Counted from the stretch's first letter, positions 45,994 to 56,663 are shown. The stretch: 64,000 bases of DNA from Frankineae bacterium MT45 (GCA_900100325.1 LT629697.1:2105423-2169422), one strand, 5' to 3'. Notes: generated from the letters alone by a model not told the origin. Made by a program: numbers and translations.

Positions 45994-47900
45994 CAGATGT
46001 TCACCGGGTAGACCGGCTCCGGGACGACGGGATGAATTCGGCCCTCGACGAAGATGCCGTGCCAGAGCATGAAGACCAGCAGCGTCCAGATCTTGCGCGA
46101 GTAGTCATGCGGCCCGGCCCGATGGGCATCGAGCAGCCGCAGTGCCTCGGCTGAGTCGATCAGCTCACCGGTCTGGGATTCGGTGATGATCGCCCGGGCC
46201 CAGTCGTACATCTCATCCTTGAGCCAGTGGCGGATCGGGACCGGGAAACCGAGCTTGGCCCGGTTCAGCACGTGGGCCGGGACGATGTCGGTGAGCGCCT
46301 GCCGTAGGGCGTACTTGGTCGTCTCCTTGGTGATCTTCAGCTCGGTCGGGATCGTCGAGGCGACGTCGAAGACCCCGGTGTCCAGGAACGGCACCCGAAG
46401 CTCGAGTGAGTTGGCCATCGTCATCTTGTCGGCCTTCACCAGGATGTCGCCGCGCAGCCAGGTGAAGAGGTCGACGTACTGCATCCGCGTTGATCCGTCG
46501 AGGTGCGGCGTGCGGGCGTACAGCTGATCGGTCACATCGCGGTGCGAGAGTGACGGGTCGAACGTCTTGAGCAGCGACGTCTCAGCCAGTTCGTCGTTGC
46601 GGAAGATTCGGGCGTTGCCGTAGTAGCGCTCTTCGATGCCGATCGACCCGCGCCGCAGCAGATCCTTGCCGCGCATCCCCTCCGGGAGCTGCTCACCGAC
46701 CCGCCCGAGCTGGCGGCGCAGCGGCATGGGGATTCGTTCGAAGGGGCGTAGCGAGATGGGTTCGCGGTAAATGGTGTAGCCACCGAAGAGCTCGTCGGCG
46801 CCCTCGCCGGAGAGGACGACCTTGACGTGCTTGCGAGCCTCCCGAGCAATGAAATACAGCGGCACCAGGGCCGGGTCAGCGACTGGGTCCTCGAGATACC
46901 AGACGATCAGCGGCAGCGTCTGCATCATCTCCTCCGCGCTCACCACCTTCGTGATGTGCTCGACACCGATCGCGGCCGCCGATTCAGCGGCTACGTCGAT
47001 CTCGGAGAACCCGCTGCGCTCGAATCCGGTGGTGAAGGTGAGCAGCTTCGGGTTGTGACGCTTGGCCAGCGCCGCGATCGCGGTTGAGTCGATCCCGCCG
47101 GAGAGGAAGGCCCCGACCGTTACGTCGGCGCGCATGTGCAGCGCGACTGACTCCTCCAGCGCTGCGGCGATCTGCCGGTAGAGCGCAGCCGGGTCAGTCA
47201 CCGGCCGGATCGCGAAATCCGGGTGGAAGTAGCGATGGGCGACGACCTCCTCGCCCGGGCGCAGGGTGAAGTAGGTGCCGGACTCGATGCGACGCACCCG
47301 GCGGTGCATGGACGCCGGCTCCGGCGCGTACTGCAGGGTCAGGTAGTGCTGCAGTGCGGTGAGGTCCACCTCAGCCGTCGTTCCGGGGAGCGCGACGTCG
47401 AGCAGGCACTTCTTCTCACTGCCGAAGAACACCCCCCGCTCGTCGGAGTAGGTGTACATCGGCTTGATGCCGAACCAGTCCCGGGCGCCGAAGACGACCC
47501 GCTCCTGGGAATCCCAGATCAGGAAGACGAACATGCCGCGCAGTTCGCGCACGATCTTCTCGCCCAGGTAGTGGTAACCGGCGACGATCGTCTCGCCGTC
47601 GCCGTCAGTCTCGAAGACAGCGCCGAACTCCTTCGTCAGGCGCTCCCGCAACTCGATGTAGTTGTAGATCTCGCCGTTGAAGATGAGGTGATACCGCCCG
47701 TTGAGGTAGGGCAGTGGCTGATGTGAGTGATCGATGTCGATGATCGACAGCCGGCGGAACCCGATGACCACGTCCGCGTCCGCCCAGATCCCACCCTCGT
47801 CCGGGCCCCGATGGCGCATGGACGAGAGCGAATCCTCGATCAGCGACTCCGTCTTCGCGGCTCCCGCGTCCGCTGAGAGAAATCCGATCAGCCCACACAC
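45993..47900 (-). CDS. asnB: asparagine synthase (glutamine-hydrolysing)
   Basis: 635 residues from GTG 47900. Cys2 (VCGLIGF) is the glutaminase nucleophile once the initiator is removed. The Ntn domain has MRHRGPDEGG, RLSIID, FNGEIYNYIELRE, and the synthetase domain has the ATP loop FLSGGIDSTAIAAL and VLSGEGADELFGGY. It makes asparagine from aspartate using glutamine nitrogen; actinobacterial homologues can also amidate meso-DAP in peptidoglycan. The frame open to 48080 overlaps the promoter region and is not used. It is followed by the PemK-like gene. Confidence 0.94.
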   Translation of the reverse strand: MCGLIGFLSADAGAAKTESLIEDSLSSMRHRGPDEGGIWADADVVIGFRRLSIIDIDHSHQPLPYLNGRYHLIFNGEIYNYIELRERLTKEFGAVFETDGDGETIVAGYHYLGEKIVRELRGMFVFLIWDSQERVVFGARDWFGIKPMYTYSDERGVFFGSEKKCLLDVALPGTTAEVDLTALQHYLTLQYAPEPASMHRRVRRIESGTYFTLRPGEEVVAHRYFHPDFAIRPVTDPAALYRQIAAALEESVALHMRADVTVGAFLSGGIDSTAIAALAKRHNPKLLTFTTGFERSGFSEIDVAAESAAAIGVEHITKVVSAEEMMQTLPLIVWYLEDPVADPALVPLYFIAREARKHVKVVLSGEGADELFGGYTIYREPISLRPFERIPMPLRRQLGRVGEQLPEGMRGKDLLRRGSIGIEERYYGNARIFRNDELAETSLLKTFDPSLSHRDVTDQLYARTPHLDGSTRMQYVDLFTWLRGDILVKADKMTMANSLELRVPFLDTGVFDVASTIPTELKITKETTKYALRQALTDIVPAHVLNRAKLGFPVPIRHWLKDEMYDWARAIITESQTGELIDSAEALRLLDAHRAGPHDYSRKIWTLLVFMLWHGIFVEGRIHPVVPEPVYPVNI

Positions 47901-48114
47901 AGTCTCTGTACCCGTGCCTCTCTGCGCGACGATGGGTCTGCTGCGACGACCAGCCGCAGGAGATCCGGCGACTACGTCGCAGCGACGACGCCGGCACCCC
48001 CAGTATCGCCGATGGGACGAGTGACCGTCGGCACGGCGACCCCTGACGGAGCGCAATGTAGGTGTCCGATAGGCTCCCAATTGACTTTGCAGAAGCTCGA
48101 GAGGTGGTCAATCG

Positions 48115-49038
48115 GTGCAGCGTAAGCGTTGGATGCGCCCGGTGCGTTTCATGCTGTTGTCGGCTGCCGCCATGGTCTCGCTCGCGGGATGTTCGGCGCA
48201 CGACATCGAGGCCAAGTTGCGCTTCGGCTGGCCGAGCGGAGTGACCCATCAGGCCACCAAGATGCGGGTTCTCTGGACCTGGTCGTCGGTCGCCGCGCTC
48301 ACCGTCGGAGTCTGCGTCTGGGGCCTGATCTTCTGGGCCTGTATTCGGTATCGCAAGAAGTCTGACGAGCTCCCGAAGCAGACGCGCTACAACCACGTGA
48401 TCGAGTGGGCGTACACGATCGCCCCGTTCTTCATCATCGCCGGTCTCTTCTTCTTCACGGTAAAGACCGAGAACAACGTCAACCGCCTCTCCAAGAACCC
48501 CGACGTCCTCATCCAGGTCGACGCGTTCAAGTGGAACTGGCAGTTCGAGTACCTACAGGACCACGGGTCGCAGCTGACCTACCCGGGCACCAGCCCGGCG
48601 CAGGCGCCGTCCACGGTTGGTAGCAGTGAAGAGATCCCGATCCTGCTCATTCCGCGTGGCGAGACGGTCCAGTTCATCGAGCACTCCTCCGACGTCATTC
48701 ACTCCTTCTGGGTGCCGGAGTTCCTCTTCAAGCGCGACGTGATTCCGTACGGAACCACCAGCACCGCGCGGGACAACCGATTTGAGATCACCCCGACGAC
48801 CAACGGAAGCTACGTCGGGCGCTGCGCTGAACTCTGCGGGACGTACCACTCGCAGATGAACTTCGAAGTGCGTGTCGTCGACCCGGACGTCTACCAGAAG
48901 TACCTCAGCGAACTGACGAAGCTGGGCCCAACCGACCCGGCCCGGCAGAGCGACGCGCTGGCCGCCATCGGCCAGCCCGCCTACGCCACGACTACGCACC
49001 CGTTCAATACCGACCGCAACGTCAAGTCCGCGTCGTAG
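48115..49038 (+). CDS. ctaC: cytochrome c oxidase subunit II (lipoprotein)
   Basis: 307 residues. A signal peptide with lipobox LAGC is followed by two transmembrane helices (about residues 55-80 and 95-120) and a periplasm-side cupredoxin domain with the binuclear CuA ligands HSFWVPEF and CAELCGTYHSQM. It accepts electrons from the bc1 complex and passes them to subunit I (ctaD is not in the window). GTG 48115 follows GAGAGG at a loose spacing. ctaF follows with 18 nt between. Confidence 0.95.
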   Translation: MQRKRWMRPVRFMLLSAAAMVSLAGCSAHDIEAKLRFGWPSGVTHQATKMRVLWTWSSVAALTVGVCVWGLIFWACIRYRKKSDELPKQTRYNHVIEWAYTIAPFFIIAGLFFFTVKTENNVNRLSKNPDVLIQVDAFKWNWQFEYLQDHGSQLTYPGTSPAQAPSTVGSSEEIPILLIPRGETVQFIEHSSDVIHSFWVPEFLFKRDVIPYGTTSTARDNRFEITPTTNGSYVGRCAELCGTYHSQMNFEVRVVDPDVYQKYLSELTKLGPTDPARQSDALAAIGQPAYATTTHPFNTDRNVKSAS

Positions 49039-49056
49039 TAAGGAGATCGGACAAAA

Positions 49057-49479
49057 ATGAAGGTCGAAGCACGACTCTTTCTCTTGATCGCGCTGTTCTG
49101 CTTCATCATCGCCGGCGTGTACGGGTTCTGGACCAACGCGGCCGACGGGCACGTGGAGTATGCCGGCCTCGCGGCGCTGATTCTCTCCGGCGGTCTCATG
49201 GGGCTTGCCGGCTCGTTCTTCTGGTTCGTCTCGCGGCGCATCGATCCGCGTCCCGAGGACCTCGATGACGCCGAGATCGCTGAGGGCGCCGGTGAGCTCG
49301 GGTTCTTCAGCCCCGGCAGCTACTGGCCGGTCGGTATCGCCGCCTCGGCGACGGTAACTGGAGCGGGTGCGGCGCTGGTGCAGGTCTGGCTGATGCTGGT
49401 TGGCGTCGTGCTTGTGCTGACCACCGTGAGTGGCCTCCTCTTCGAGTACTACATCGGTGGTCGTCAGCCGCTGCGCTGA
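49057..49479 (+). CDS. ctaF: cytochrome c oxidase subunit IV, actinobacterial type
   Basis: 140 residues with four hydrophobic helices: KVEARLFLLIALFCFIIAGV, then YAGLAALILSGGLMGLAGSF with WFVSRRIDPRPEDLDD, SYWPVGIAASATVTGAGAAL, and a last helix ending FEYYIGG. This is the CtaF family (Rv2199c) specific to actinobacterial aa3 oxidases. AAGGAG lies 10 nt before ATG 49057. It is co-transcribed with ctaC. Confidence 0.92.
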   Translation: MKVEARLFLLIALFCFIIAGVYGFWTNAADGHVEYAGLAALILSGGLMGLAGSFFWFVSRRIDPRPEDLDDAEIAEGAGELGFFSPGSYWPVGIAASATVTGAGAALVQVWLMLVGVVLVLTTVSGLLFEYYIGGRQPLR

Positions 49480-49574
49480 CGTACGTGAGTGGCGGTCGCT
49501 GGCTGCAGGCGCTGACTGGGCCCAGATGCAGGGCGGCGTTCAGCCGTGGCGCCAACGTAGAGCAGTCTGGTGAT

Positions 49575-49617
49575 CGGCTGCGGTGTTGACGCCTATACCT
49601 TGCCGTTGCCGCAGCCG
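49575..49617 (+). terminator. hairpin downstream of ctaF
   Basis: CGGCTGCGG and CCGCAGCCG pair over 9 bp with a 25-nt loop, about 95 nt after the ctaF stop. The rest of the 232-nt gap shows no gene. Confidence 0.45.
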
Positions 49618-49711
49618 CGGCTCTTGCGGTCTCCCTCTGAGTCAACGCGAGGACTGGCACTCTCCGCACCGCTCGGGAAGCCGTCCTGGCGGGTTCGGGG
49701 CGCGTTCGACT

Positions 49712-50218
49712 TCACCCCTCAAGTTCGGTTGACCCAGGCTGGCGGCCGGGTAGCGGCAGCGCCATCAGCATGGTGGCCGCCCCGAACCCGGCGCGTCGAT
49801 AGAACGGCACCGAGCGTTCGCTCGGCGCGAGCACGATTCGCTCGGCGTTGAGCTCCCGCGCGTGAGTGACCACGGCGCTCAGCAGGCGCTGGCCCACCCC
49901 GTGGTTGCGGTAAGGCTTCAGGACGAAAGCATTGCCGAGGTAGCACCAGCACGCCGGTGGGGCCGATGGGCGCGGCATGCGGTGGAAGACGACCAGGTTC
50001 ATCATGCCGATTGCCAGCCCGTCCGATTCGGCGACGTAGGTGACGCGTCGGGGCGATTCATCAGCAAACCAATGACCGAAGTCTGCTTCAAACGCTTCAT
50101 CGTCGAGCGGGGCGCCAGCGTTCTCCTCGGACCAGCTGCGACGTAGCGCGGCCACCACCGCCGCCTCTGCCACCTCGACCGGGCGGATCGACACTGCAAG
50201 GGAATCACCGGCAGGCAT
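49712..50218 (-). CDS. GNAT family N-acetyltransferase
   Basis: 168 residues. The GNAT core has the acetyl-CoA loop YRNHGVGQRLL (Q/RxxGxG/A), preceded by ACWCYLGNAFVL and followed by RIVLAPSERSVPFYRRAGF, the standard motif A and B order. The acceptor is unknown. It lies between the two respiratory blocks and has no partner gene. No clear ribosome binding site precedes ATG 50218. Confidence 0.88.
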   Translation of the reverse strand: MPAGDSLAVSIRPVEVAEAAVVAALRRSWSEENAGAPLDDEAFEADFGHWFADESPRRVTYVAESDGLAIGMMNLVVFHRMPRPSAPPACWCYLGNAFVLKPYRNHGVGQRLLSAVVTHARELNAERIVLAPSERSVPFYRRAGFGAATMLMALPLPGRQPGSTELEG

Positions 50219-50367
50219 AGGTGGATTCTCGCAGCCGGTGACAAGCGCACCTGCGAGGCGCGGAGGAACAAGCCGCCATCACGACGCTATGACGGTCGCT
50301 CACGGCCGCCCCGCCACCGGCACCGACTGGCCGCCGCGAGGAGCCCCACAGACACGAGGAAAGCCAA

Positions 50368-50408
50368 CTGGGCCGGATAACCACGGTGAACGTGGTTACC
50401 CGGCCCAG
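50368..50408 (-). terminator. strong terminator of the ctaE-qcrCAB operon
   Basis: CTGGGCCGG-A-TAACCAC, a 7-nt loop, then GTGGTTA-C-CCGGCCCAG form a 16-bp stem with one mismatch, about 80 nt beyond the qcrB stop. On the minus strand a pyrimidine-rich TTGGCTTTCC follows. Confidence 0.75.
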
Positions 50409-50489
50409 CTGGCCTACGAACTCTCTAACGACCCTGCCGTCGAGGCGGCCGAGATGGCGCCGCGGGGGAGGGGAGTAGCGGTGCGGCGG

Positions 50490-52181
50490 CTAGTCCTCGA
50501 CGCCAGCAGGTAGGTCGGCGACGACGGTCTCAGTCTCGCCGCCACCGATCTCTGGGTGTGCACCTGCGGAGTGCGCGCTCTCAGCGGCCAAGGCCTCTTC
50601 CAGCGCGGCCTGGATCTCCGGCTTCTCCTTCACCGGGAAGAAGAAACCGCGGATGTGGCGACCAGTACCGGTACCGATCCGGTTCATTCGCTTCGGTACC
50701 GGTGTGCCGGCGTAGCTGAGCTGGCCGTGACCGTGGTCGTCGACCGGGCCGAGCGGCTGGTGGACCTCGATGAACTCCCCAGTGGGCAGGCGCATGATGA
50801 TGCCGGTCTCGATGCCGTGCTCGAGCACCTCACGATCGTGGCGCTGCAGGCCGAGGCAGAGCAGGTAAGCCACGGTGTACGCCAAGGGCGGCAGCACGAT
50901 CAGCGCGATACGTCCGCCCCAGGTCATGGCGTTCAACGAGATGTCGAAGGCCTTGGCGATGAGGTCGTTGCCGCCGGAGATGAAGAGGACGAAGCAGAAC
51001 GTCAGCGCCATCGCTCCCAGGCTGGTACGAACCGGCACATCGCGCGGTCGCTGCAGCAGGTTGTGATGGGCTCGGTCCTTGGTCATCTTCGCTTCGAGGA
51101 ACGGGTACGAGATCGCCAGGCCGATGAGAATCATCGGCAACACAGCCGTGGGCCAGAAGATGGCCGGAATCGTGTAGCCGAAGAGCCTGATGTCCCAGGA
51201 CGGGAAGAGACGCGTGGAGCCGTCCAGCATGGCCATGTACCAGTCAGGCTGCGAACCAGCCGAGACCTGGGCCGGGTTGTACGGGCCGAAGAGCCAAATC
51301 GGGTTGATCTGGACCAGGCCGCCGAGTGCCGAGATGGCGCCGGCAACGATGAAGAAGAAGCCACCGGCCTTTGCTGCGTACACCGGGTAGACGCGCTCGC
51401 CGCTGACGGTCGCCTCGGTCTTTCCCGGACCGGGGAACTCCGTGTGCTTCTGTCTGATCAGCAACGCCATATGGGCGCCGATGAGCGCAGCCAGGATGGC
51501 CGGAATCAGCAACACGTGGGCGATGTAGAAGCGTCCGATGATGGCGTCACCCGGGAACGGGCCACCGAAGACCAGGAATGACAGCCAGGTACCGATGACG
51601 GGCGTCGAGAGCATGATCGCGTCGGCGATGCGCAGCCCGGTGCCGGAGAGGAGATCGTCCGGGAGCGAGTACCCGGCGAAACCCTCGACCACGCCGAGGA
51701 CGAGCAGCAGGACGCCGATGATCCAGTTGAACTCGCGAGGCTTGCGGAACGCGCCAGTGAAGAAGACGCGCAGCATGTGGATCAGCATTGCCGCGACGAA
51801 CATCAACGCAGCCCAGTGGTGGATCTGGCGAACGACCAGGCCACCGCGGACATCGAAGGAGATGTGCAGCGTGGACTCGTACGCCTTCGACATCGTGACA
51901 CCGCGCAGCGGGATGTACGAGCCGTTGTAGACCACATCGGCCATCGAGGCATCGAAGAAGAAGGTCAGGTACGTGCCGGTGAGCAGCAGGATGATGAACG
52001 AGTACAGGGCGATCTCGCCGAGCATGAAGGACCAGTGGTCCGGGAAGACCTTGTTCAGCTGCTTGCGGATCGGGCCGGCGATGACCAGACGCGAGTCGAG
52101 GAACTCTCCAGCCTTACCCTGCGGCGTGCGGGGTGTGCCTGAGGGCTTCTTTGAACTCTTGGGCGGTGCTGTCGTCGTCAT
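50490..52181 (-). CDS. qcrB: cytochrome bc1 complex cytochrome b subunit
   Basis: 563 residues. It has multiple transmembrane helices with the heme-ligand histidines in [20 protein letters not shown] and [20 protein letters not shown], the Qo-site region and a long C-terminal extension (about 150 residues) typical of actinobacteria that contacts the oxidase. It oxidises menaquinol. ATG 52181 overlaps the qcrA stop as ATGA; five upstream residues in the open frame are ignored. Confidence 0.96.
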   Translation of the reverse strand: MTTTAPPKSSKKPSGTPRTPQGKAGEFLDSRLVIAGPIRKQLNKVFPDHWSFMLGEIALYSFIILLLTGTYLTFFFDASMADVVYNGSYIPLRGVTMSKAYESTLHISFDVRGGLVVRQIHHWAALMFVAAMLIHMLRVFFTGAFRKPREFNWIIGVLLLVLGVVEGFAGYSLPDDLLSGTGLRIADAIMLSTPVIGTWLSFLVFGGPFPGDAIIGRFYIAHVLLIPAILAALIGAHMALLIRQKHTEFPGPGKTEATVSGERVYPVYAAKAGGFFFIVAGAISALGGLVQINPIWLFGPYNPAQVSAGSQPDWYMAMLDGSTRLFPSWDIRLFGYTIPAIFWPTAVLPMILIGLAISYPFLEAKMTKDRAHHNLLQRPRDVPVRTSLGAMALTFCFVLFISGGNDLIAKAFDISLNAMTWGGRIALIVLPPLAYTVAYLLCLGLQRHDREVLEHGIETGIIMRLPTGEFIEVHQPLGPVDDHGHGQLSYAGTPVPKRMNRIGTGTGRHIRGFFFPVKEKPEIQAALEEALAAESAHSAGAHPEIGGGETETVVADLPAGVED

Positions 52182-53242
52182 GCTTTGCGCTCCCAATAGC
52201 CGGGGCCGATCGGCTCCCGGAAGTCGCTCTTAGCTACAAAGTACTGCCGTCCGTCGATAATCTCGACACCCAGCGGAAGGCGCGGCAGTGGGCGCGTCGC
52301 CGGCCCGAAGACCGGTTTCGCATCCTGCAGTACCTCGAACTGGGACTGGTGGCACGGGCAGAGAAGCCTGGTCGTCTGCTGCTCGTAGAGCGAGGCCGGG
52401 CATCCGGCGTGCGTGCAGATCTTGGAGAAGGCTACGAAGTCACCGAAGTTGTCCGACTCCTGACCCTTGCGGGCGTGGACCCGCTGCCCCGGACGCAGCC
52501 GGATGATCAGCGTCGGCGAGGAGGCCAAGTGAATGGCACCCGGGACGCCCGGGAAGACGGTGGCCAGGCCACCGGGCTCGAGGTCGTTCGGGCTGACCCG
52601 TCGACCATCTGAGTAGACGATCGGAACCCCGTTGGGGTAGTCCGCTGGATCCTGCCGGTAAGCGGTGTAGTGCAGCTGATCGCCGGGCTTCTTGATCATG
52701 GCGCCGACGAGGGCGACCAATGGCACCGTGGCGACCGCACCGCCGGCGACTACCAGCGAACGCATCAGCATCGAGCGACGAGGCAGGCCTGTGTCGTTGA
52801 GTCCGGAGCTGAGAGTCGCCGCGGTGAGGAGCTTGTCCTCCTCGGTGGAGGGCTCCTGGTGCCGGTCCTGGACGGCCTCCTCTTCCGGCATGAGCCACTT
52901 GGCCCAGAGCACCGAACCGACGCCCATGAACACCAGCATCAGCGCGAGAAGTGCGCCGAGTAGCGGTGTGTAGAAGCGGTAGTTCTGGGAGGTGAATGGC
53001 CCCTCGTAGTGGAACGGCACGGCGACGAAGACAACCACGAAGGCAACTCCGGCAAGCCCGGAGAGCAGGAAAAGCGTCGAGACGAGTCGCTCCTGGCGCT
53101 TCTCAGCCTTGGTGCCGCGCACCGGGAAACGGTCGCGACGGTGGACGATCGCGACACCGTCGACTGCGGCGCCGGCGATCATCGCCTCGTCGGTCGTCAT
53201 CGACTGGATCTCTTCGATGGTGGGAACTTCTGCGTCACTCAT
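52178..53242 (-). CDS. qcrA: cytochrome bc1 complex Rieske iron-sulfur subunit
   Basis: 354 residues. Three N-terminal transmembrane helices (about residues 55-175) distinguish the actinobacterial QcrA from the single-helix proteobacterial form. The Rieske cluster motifs are CTHAGC and CPCHQSQF. It moves electrons from quinol to the diheme QcrC. ATG 53242 overlaps the qcrC stop as ATGA, and its own stop overlaps qcrB, so the three are translated together. Confidence 0.96.
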   Translation of the reverse strand: MSDAEVPTIEEIQSMTTDEAMIAGAAVDGVAIVHRRDRFPVRGTKAEKRQERLVSTLFLLSGLAGVAFVVVFVAVPFHYEGPFTSQNYRFYTPLLGALLALMLVFMGVGSVLWAKWLMPEEEAVQDRHQEPSTEEDKLLTAATLSSGLNDTGLPRRSMLMRSLVVAGGAVATVPLVALVGAMIKKPGDQLHYTAYRQDPADYPNGVPIVYSDGRRVSPNDLEPGGLATVFPGVPGAIHLASSPTLIIRLRPGQRVHARKGQESDNFGDFVAFSKICTHAGCPASLYEQQTTRLLCPCHQSQFEVLQDAKPVFGPATRPLPRLPLGVEIIDGRQYFVAKSDFREPIGPGYWERKA

Positions 53243-54117
53243 GACTTTGCGCCAATCCACAGCACGGCGATTACCAGGGCTCCGACTCCTGCGACCCAGA
53301 GGACCAGGCCCTCCGAGACCGGCCCGATGCGGTCGATTCCGCTGCCGCCCGGGTCAGCCTCCTTCTGCAGCGAGATGACGTAGGTGACGATCGCCTTCTT
53401 CTGGTCCGGGGTGAGCTGGTTGTCGCCGAAGACCGGCATGTTCTCCGGCCCGGTCAGCATCGCCGTATAGATCTGGGTGTCGGTCGCGTCATTGAGGCCA
53501 GGTGCAACGGCACCGGCCGACAGCGGGGCACCCTTGCCGGTCGAACCGTGGCAGGAGGCGCAGTTGAGGCGGAAGAGTTCTCCACCCTGGGCGAGCTTGT
53601 CGTCGCCGAGAACCAGATTGCCCTGGGGCACCTCGGGGCCGCCCGCGATCGACTGGACGAAGGCGGCGAGCTGCTCGGTCTGCTGCTCGTCGAACTTGGC
53701 CGTCTTGCGCAGGTTCTCCGCGCTCTGGTCAGCGGCCGGCATACGACCTGTGCTGACCTGGAAGTAGACGGCGGCGCCACCGACGCCGGCCAGGGAAGGG
53801 CCGCGGTCCTTGATGCCCTGCAGGTTACCGCCGTGGCAGGTGATGCAGCTCGTCTCGTAGAGCGCCTGACCCGCAGCGATATCGGCCTGGCTGGACGAGG
53901 TGCTGTCAGCTCCCGAGGAGGTCGCGAATACCGCGTACGCCCCACCCATAGCGGTCAGGGCAGCGCCCAACACCACCACCGAGGTGATCCGCTTTCGCCA
54001 GGTCTTACGCGACCCACGGGCTTTCTTGCTCGTCGCCACGGCGACGATGTCGGTCGCGCCGGTGGCCGAGACCGCAGGGGAGAACCCCAGGTCGTCGACG
54101 TCGAACTCGTCGGTCAC
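53239..54117 (-). CDS. qcrC: diheme cytochrome c subunit of bc1 complex
   Basis: 292 residues. An N-terminal membrane segment (about 43-66) precedes two c-type heme domains with CITCHGGN and CASCHGST and Met ligands in later loops, then a C-terminal transmembrane helix. The tandem cytochrome c lets actinobacteria pass electrons straight to CuA without a soluble cytochrome c. The N-terminus has an unusual acidic 25-residue extension. GTG 54117 follows AGAAGGG at about 6 nt. Confidence 0.95.
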   Translation of the reverse strand: MTDEFDVDDLGFSPAVSATGATDIVAVATSKKARGSRKTWRKRITSVVVLGAALTAMGGAYAVFATSSGADSTSSSQADIAAGQALYETSCITCHGGNLQGIKDRGPSLAGVGGAAVYFQVSTGRMPAADQSAENLRKTAKFDEQQTEQLAAFVQSIAGGPEVPQGNLVLGDDKLAQGGELFRLNCASCHGSTGKGAPLSAGAVAPGLNDATDTQIYTAMLTGPENMPVFGDNQLTPDQKKAIVTYVISLQKEADPGGSGIDRIGPVSEGLVLWVAGVGALVIAVLWIGAKS

Positions 54118-54178
54118 GGACGTCCCTTCTCAGATATCGATACGGTCGGTTGCTCGGCTTTCGGGCAGCTCGTCCGCA

Positions 54179-54817
54179 TCAGCGAAGCAGGTAGATGACG
54201 AAGAAGAGGCCGATCCACACCACGTCGACGAAGTGCCAGTAGTACGACACCACGATCGCCGCGGTTGCCTGGGCCGGTGTGAACCGACCGAGGGTGGTGC
54301 GGGCCAGGAAGAGGAGGAACGCGATCAGGCCGCCGATGACGTGGAGTCCGTGGAAGCCGGTCGTCAGGAAGAAGACCGAGCCGTAGCCCGTGGCCGAGAT
54401 GGTGTTGCCATCGCCGACCTGCAGGCGGTACTCGTTGGCCTGACCCAGGACGAAGATGAAACCCATAAGGAAAGTCAGGAAGAACCAGCGGCGGAGCAGG
54501 AAGACATCGCCGCGCTCAGCGGCGAAGACGCCGTACTGGCAGGTCACGCTGGAGAGAACCAGGATGACCGTGAAGGGCAGCGCATACATCGGGATGCCGT
54601 GCCAAAGAACCAGGTCCGGGTACTTGCCGTCCGGCAGCTGCATCGGCCAGTTCCCGGCGTTGGCCGCACGCACTGTGAAGTACATGGCGAAGAGGCCGGC
54701 GAAGAACATGAGCTCACTGGAGAGCCAGACAATGGTGCCGACGCTCACGAGGTTCGGCCGCGTCAGGGAATGCACCTTGCTGGATTCGAAAGCGGGCGCA
54801 GTGGCGGTTGAAGTCAC
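54179..54817 (-). CDS. ctaE: cytochrome c oxidase subunit III
   Basis: 212 residues with five to six transmembrane helices. [37 protein letters not shown] and [20 protein letters not shown] are subunit III signatures. It stabilises the oxidase core. GTG 54817 is chosen by alignment with the family N-terminus ([20 protein letters not shown]). It is first of ctaE-qcrC-qcrA-qcrB. Confidence 0.94.
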   Translation of the reverse strand: MTSTATAPAFESSKVHSLTRPNLVSVGTIVWLSSELMFFAGLFAMYFTVRAANAGNWPMQLPDGKYPDLVLWHGIPMYALPFTVILVLSSVTCQYGVFAAERGDVFLLRRWFFLTFLMGFIFVLGQANEYRLQVGDGNTISATGYGSVFFLTTGFHGLHVIGGLIAFLLFLARTTLGRFTPAQATAAIVVSYYWHFVDVVWIGLFFVIYLLR

Positions 54818-55078
54818 GTACGCATTATTGCTTGCGCACCAGGGCCGTTGACGGTGGGGTCGCCCCAATGGCGCGTGTCGCTCGTTGACAGCCGATCGCC
54901 TTCAGTTTTGGACACTCAGATGGGAGCAGACCAGGAGTCGGCGGGGATTTCCTTGTGGGTGCCTTCATCGCAGGATCTGGGCATTCGGCCGCCCGTGGCG
55001 AGCCGGCGGCAGGGCCCACGATTCGGCCGACGGAATGGCCGACCGTGTGGCCGTCACCGATGCCTGAGGGCGACTGGA

Positions 55079-55084
55079 TACGAT
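55079..55084 (+). promoter_or_regulatory. -10 element of the receiver-like gene
   Basis: TACGAT ends 7 nt before ATG 55092; no Shine-Dalgarno is present. The remaining 274-nt gap to ctaE holds nothing else recognised. Confidence 0.45.
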
Positions 55085-55091
55085 TCGTGGC

Positions 55092-55520
55092 ATGACGTCG
55101 CCATCGCTGCAGAACGAACGGGTCAATGTTGTGATTTACAGCAACCGTCCCGAGGTGCGCGAGCAGGTGCGCACGGCAGTTGGACGCCGCCCCGCGCCCG
55201 ACTCGGCCCGCATCGACTGGATCGAATGTTCGACCAGCGCTCAGGTGATCTCCCAGATCGACTCCGGTGAACTGGACCTCGTCATCCTCGACGGTGAATC
55301 CCAGCCGACCGGAGGCATGGGCCTGGCTCGGCAGTTCAAGTACGAGATCGACAACTGCCCGCCGATCATCGTGCTGGTGGCGCGACCGCAGGACGGCTGG
55401 CTGGCCAGTTGGTCACTGGCCGATGCGGTGATCAGTGAACCGCTCGACCCGGTGACCGCCGCCTCGGTGGTGGCTGACCAGTTGCGCGCGCGGCTGGCCG
55501 GCATTCCTGTGGTCCGCTGA
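55092..55520 (+). CDS. receiver-like (pseudo-response-regulator) domain protein
   Basis: 142 residues, one domain. The beta/alpha pattern is that of a CheY-type receiver, with Asp67 in LVILDGES at the phospho-acceptor place. The acidic pair after strand 1 is missing (VVIYSNRPEV), and the usual Lys near the end is replaced (AVISEPLDP has Glu), so phosphorylation is doubtful. No histidine kinase is nearby. Homologues sit beside trpD or cta genes in other actinobacteria. It is probably a protein-interaction module. Confidence 0.75.
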   Translation: MTSPSLQNERVNVVIYSNRPEVREQVRTAVGRRPAPDSARIDWIECSTSAQVISQIDSGELDLVILDGESQPTGGMGLARQFKYEIDNCPPIIVLVARPQDGWLASWSLADAVISEPLDPVTAASVVADQLRARLAGIPVVR

Positions 55521-55592
55521 CGCCCTCCCGCGCTGAGAAGACAATTGCGTGAGAAGTGAGCTGGACGGACGTGGACGGCGCGTGACGACCAA

Positions 55593-56663
55593 ATGAGTGG
55601 CGAATCCGCGGCCTTCACCTGGCCCGGCACCCTGGCGGCCCTGCTGCGCCGGGAGGAGTTGACGTCGGCGAACGCCTCCTGGGCGATGAACGAGATCATG
55701 GCCGGAAACGCGACGCCGGTTCAGATCGCGTCATTCGCCGTCCTGCTCCGGGCCAAGGGGGAGACCGCGGTCGAGCTGGGCGCGCTGGCCTCGACGATGC
55801 GAGACCGTGCGGTACCGGTCGTGGTGAGCGGGCGCTCGGTCGATCTCGTCGGCACCGGCGGGGACCTGGCCCAGACCGTGAATATCACCACAATGGCGGC
55901 GCTGGTGGTCGCCGGGTCCGGGCGGCAGGTCACGAAGCACGGGAACCGGTCGGCATCCTCGGCCTGCGGGACCGCGGACGTCCTCGAGGAGTTGGGCGTC
56001 GTCATCGATCTTCCGGCAGCCGGGGTGGCTCGCACGGTTAGCGAAGCCGGTATCGGATTCTGCTTCGCCCCCGTCTACCACGCTGGAATGCGATTTGCCG
56101 GCGCGCCCAGACGAGAAATGGGAGTGCCCACCGCCTTCAACCTGCTGGGTCCCCTGACCAATCCGGCGCGCCCGGCGGCGGCGGCGATTGGCTGCGCGGA
56201 CCTGCGAATGGCCTCGGTGGTGGCTCAGGTACTAGCCGACCGCGGTGACACCGCGATGGTCTTCCGCGGCGATGACGGCCTGGACGAGCTCACCACGACC
56301 ACCACCTCACAGGTATGGACAGCCGAGGAGGGGGCGGTGCAGCACTCCGTGCTCGACCCGTCGGCCCTCGGGCTGGTTACAGCGACGCCGAGCGACCTGC
56401 GCGGTGGCGATCGCGTCCACAACGCCGCGGTGGTGCGTGACGTACTGGCCGGAGCGCCCGGGCCGATCCGGGACGCCGTGCTGCTCAACGCCGCCGCTGG
56501 CATAGCGGCCTTCGACGGCTTGGGCGGTGCGGCGTTGCTCGATGCGCTGGCTCGAGGCCTCGAACTCGCCCGGAACTCGCTCGATAGCGGTGCCGCCGCC
56601 ACGCTGCTTGCGAAGTGGGTACAGGTAAGCACGGCCGCACGCGACGACCAGCCCGCTAGCTAG
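55593..56663 (+). CDS. trpD: anthranilate phosphoribosyltransferase
   Basis: 356 residues. [20 protein letters not shown] contains the PRPP-binding GTGGD, followed by [18 protein letters not shown] and [15 protein letters not shown]. It joins anthranilate to PRPP in tryptophan synthesis. No other trp gene is near. No strong ribosome binding site is visible before ATG 55593. The homologue in M. tuberculosis is Rv2192c. Confidence 0.95.
   Translation: MSGESAAFTWPGTLAALLRREELTSANASWAMNEIMAGNATPVQIASFAVLLRAKGETAVELGALASTMRDRAVPVVVSGRSVDLVGTGGDLAQTVNITTMAALVVAGSGRQVTKHGNRSASSACGTADVLEELGVVIDLPAAGVARTVSEAGIGFCFAPVYHAGMRFAGAPRREMGVPTAFNLLGPLTNPARPAAAAIGCADLRMASVVAQVLADRGDTAMVFRGDDGLDELTTTTTSQVWTAEEGAVQHSVLDPSALGLVTATPSDLRGGDRVHNAAVVRDVLAGAPGPIRDAVLLNAAAGIAAFDGLGGAALLDALARGLELARNSLDSGAAATLLAKWVQVSTAARDDQPAS

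Noticed and set aside
50238-50513. 91-codon plus-strand frame after qcrB
   Set aside because: It contains the terminator stem of the qcr operon and shows no protein similarity I recognise.
54848-55270. Gene in the gap between ctaE and the receiver-like gene
   Set aside because: Frames here have no ribosome site and run out of frame into the 55092 gene with shadow-like composition.
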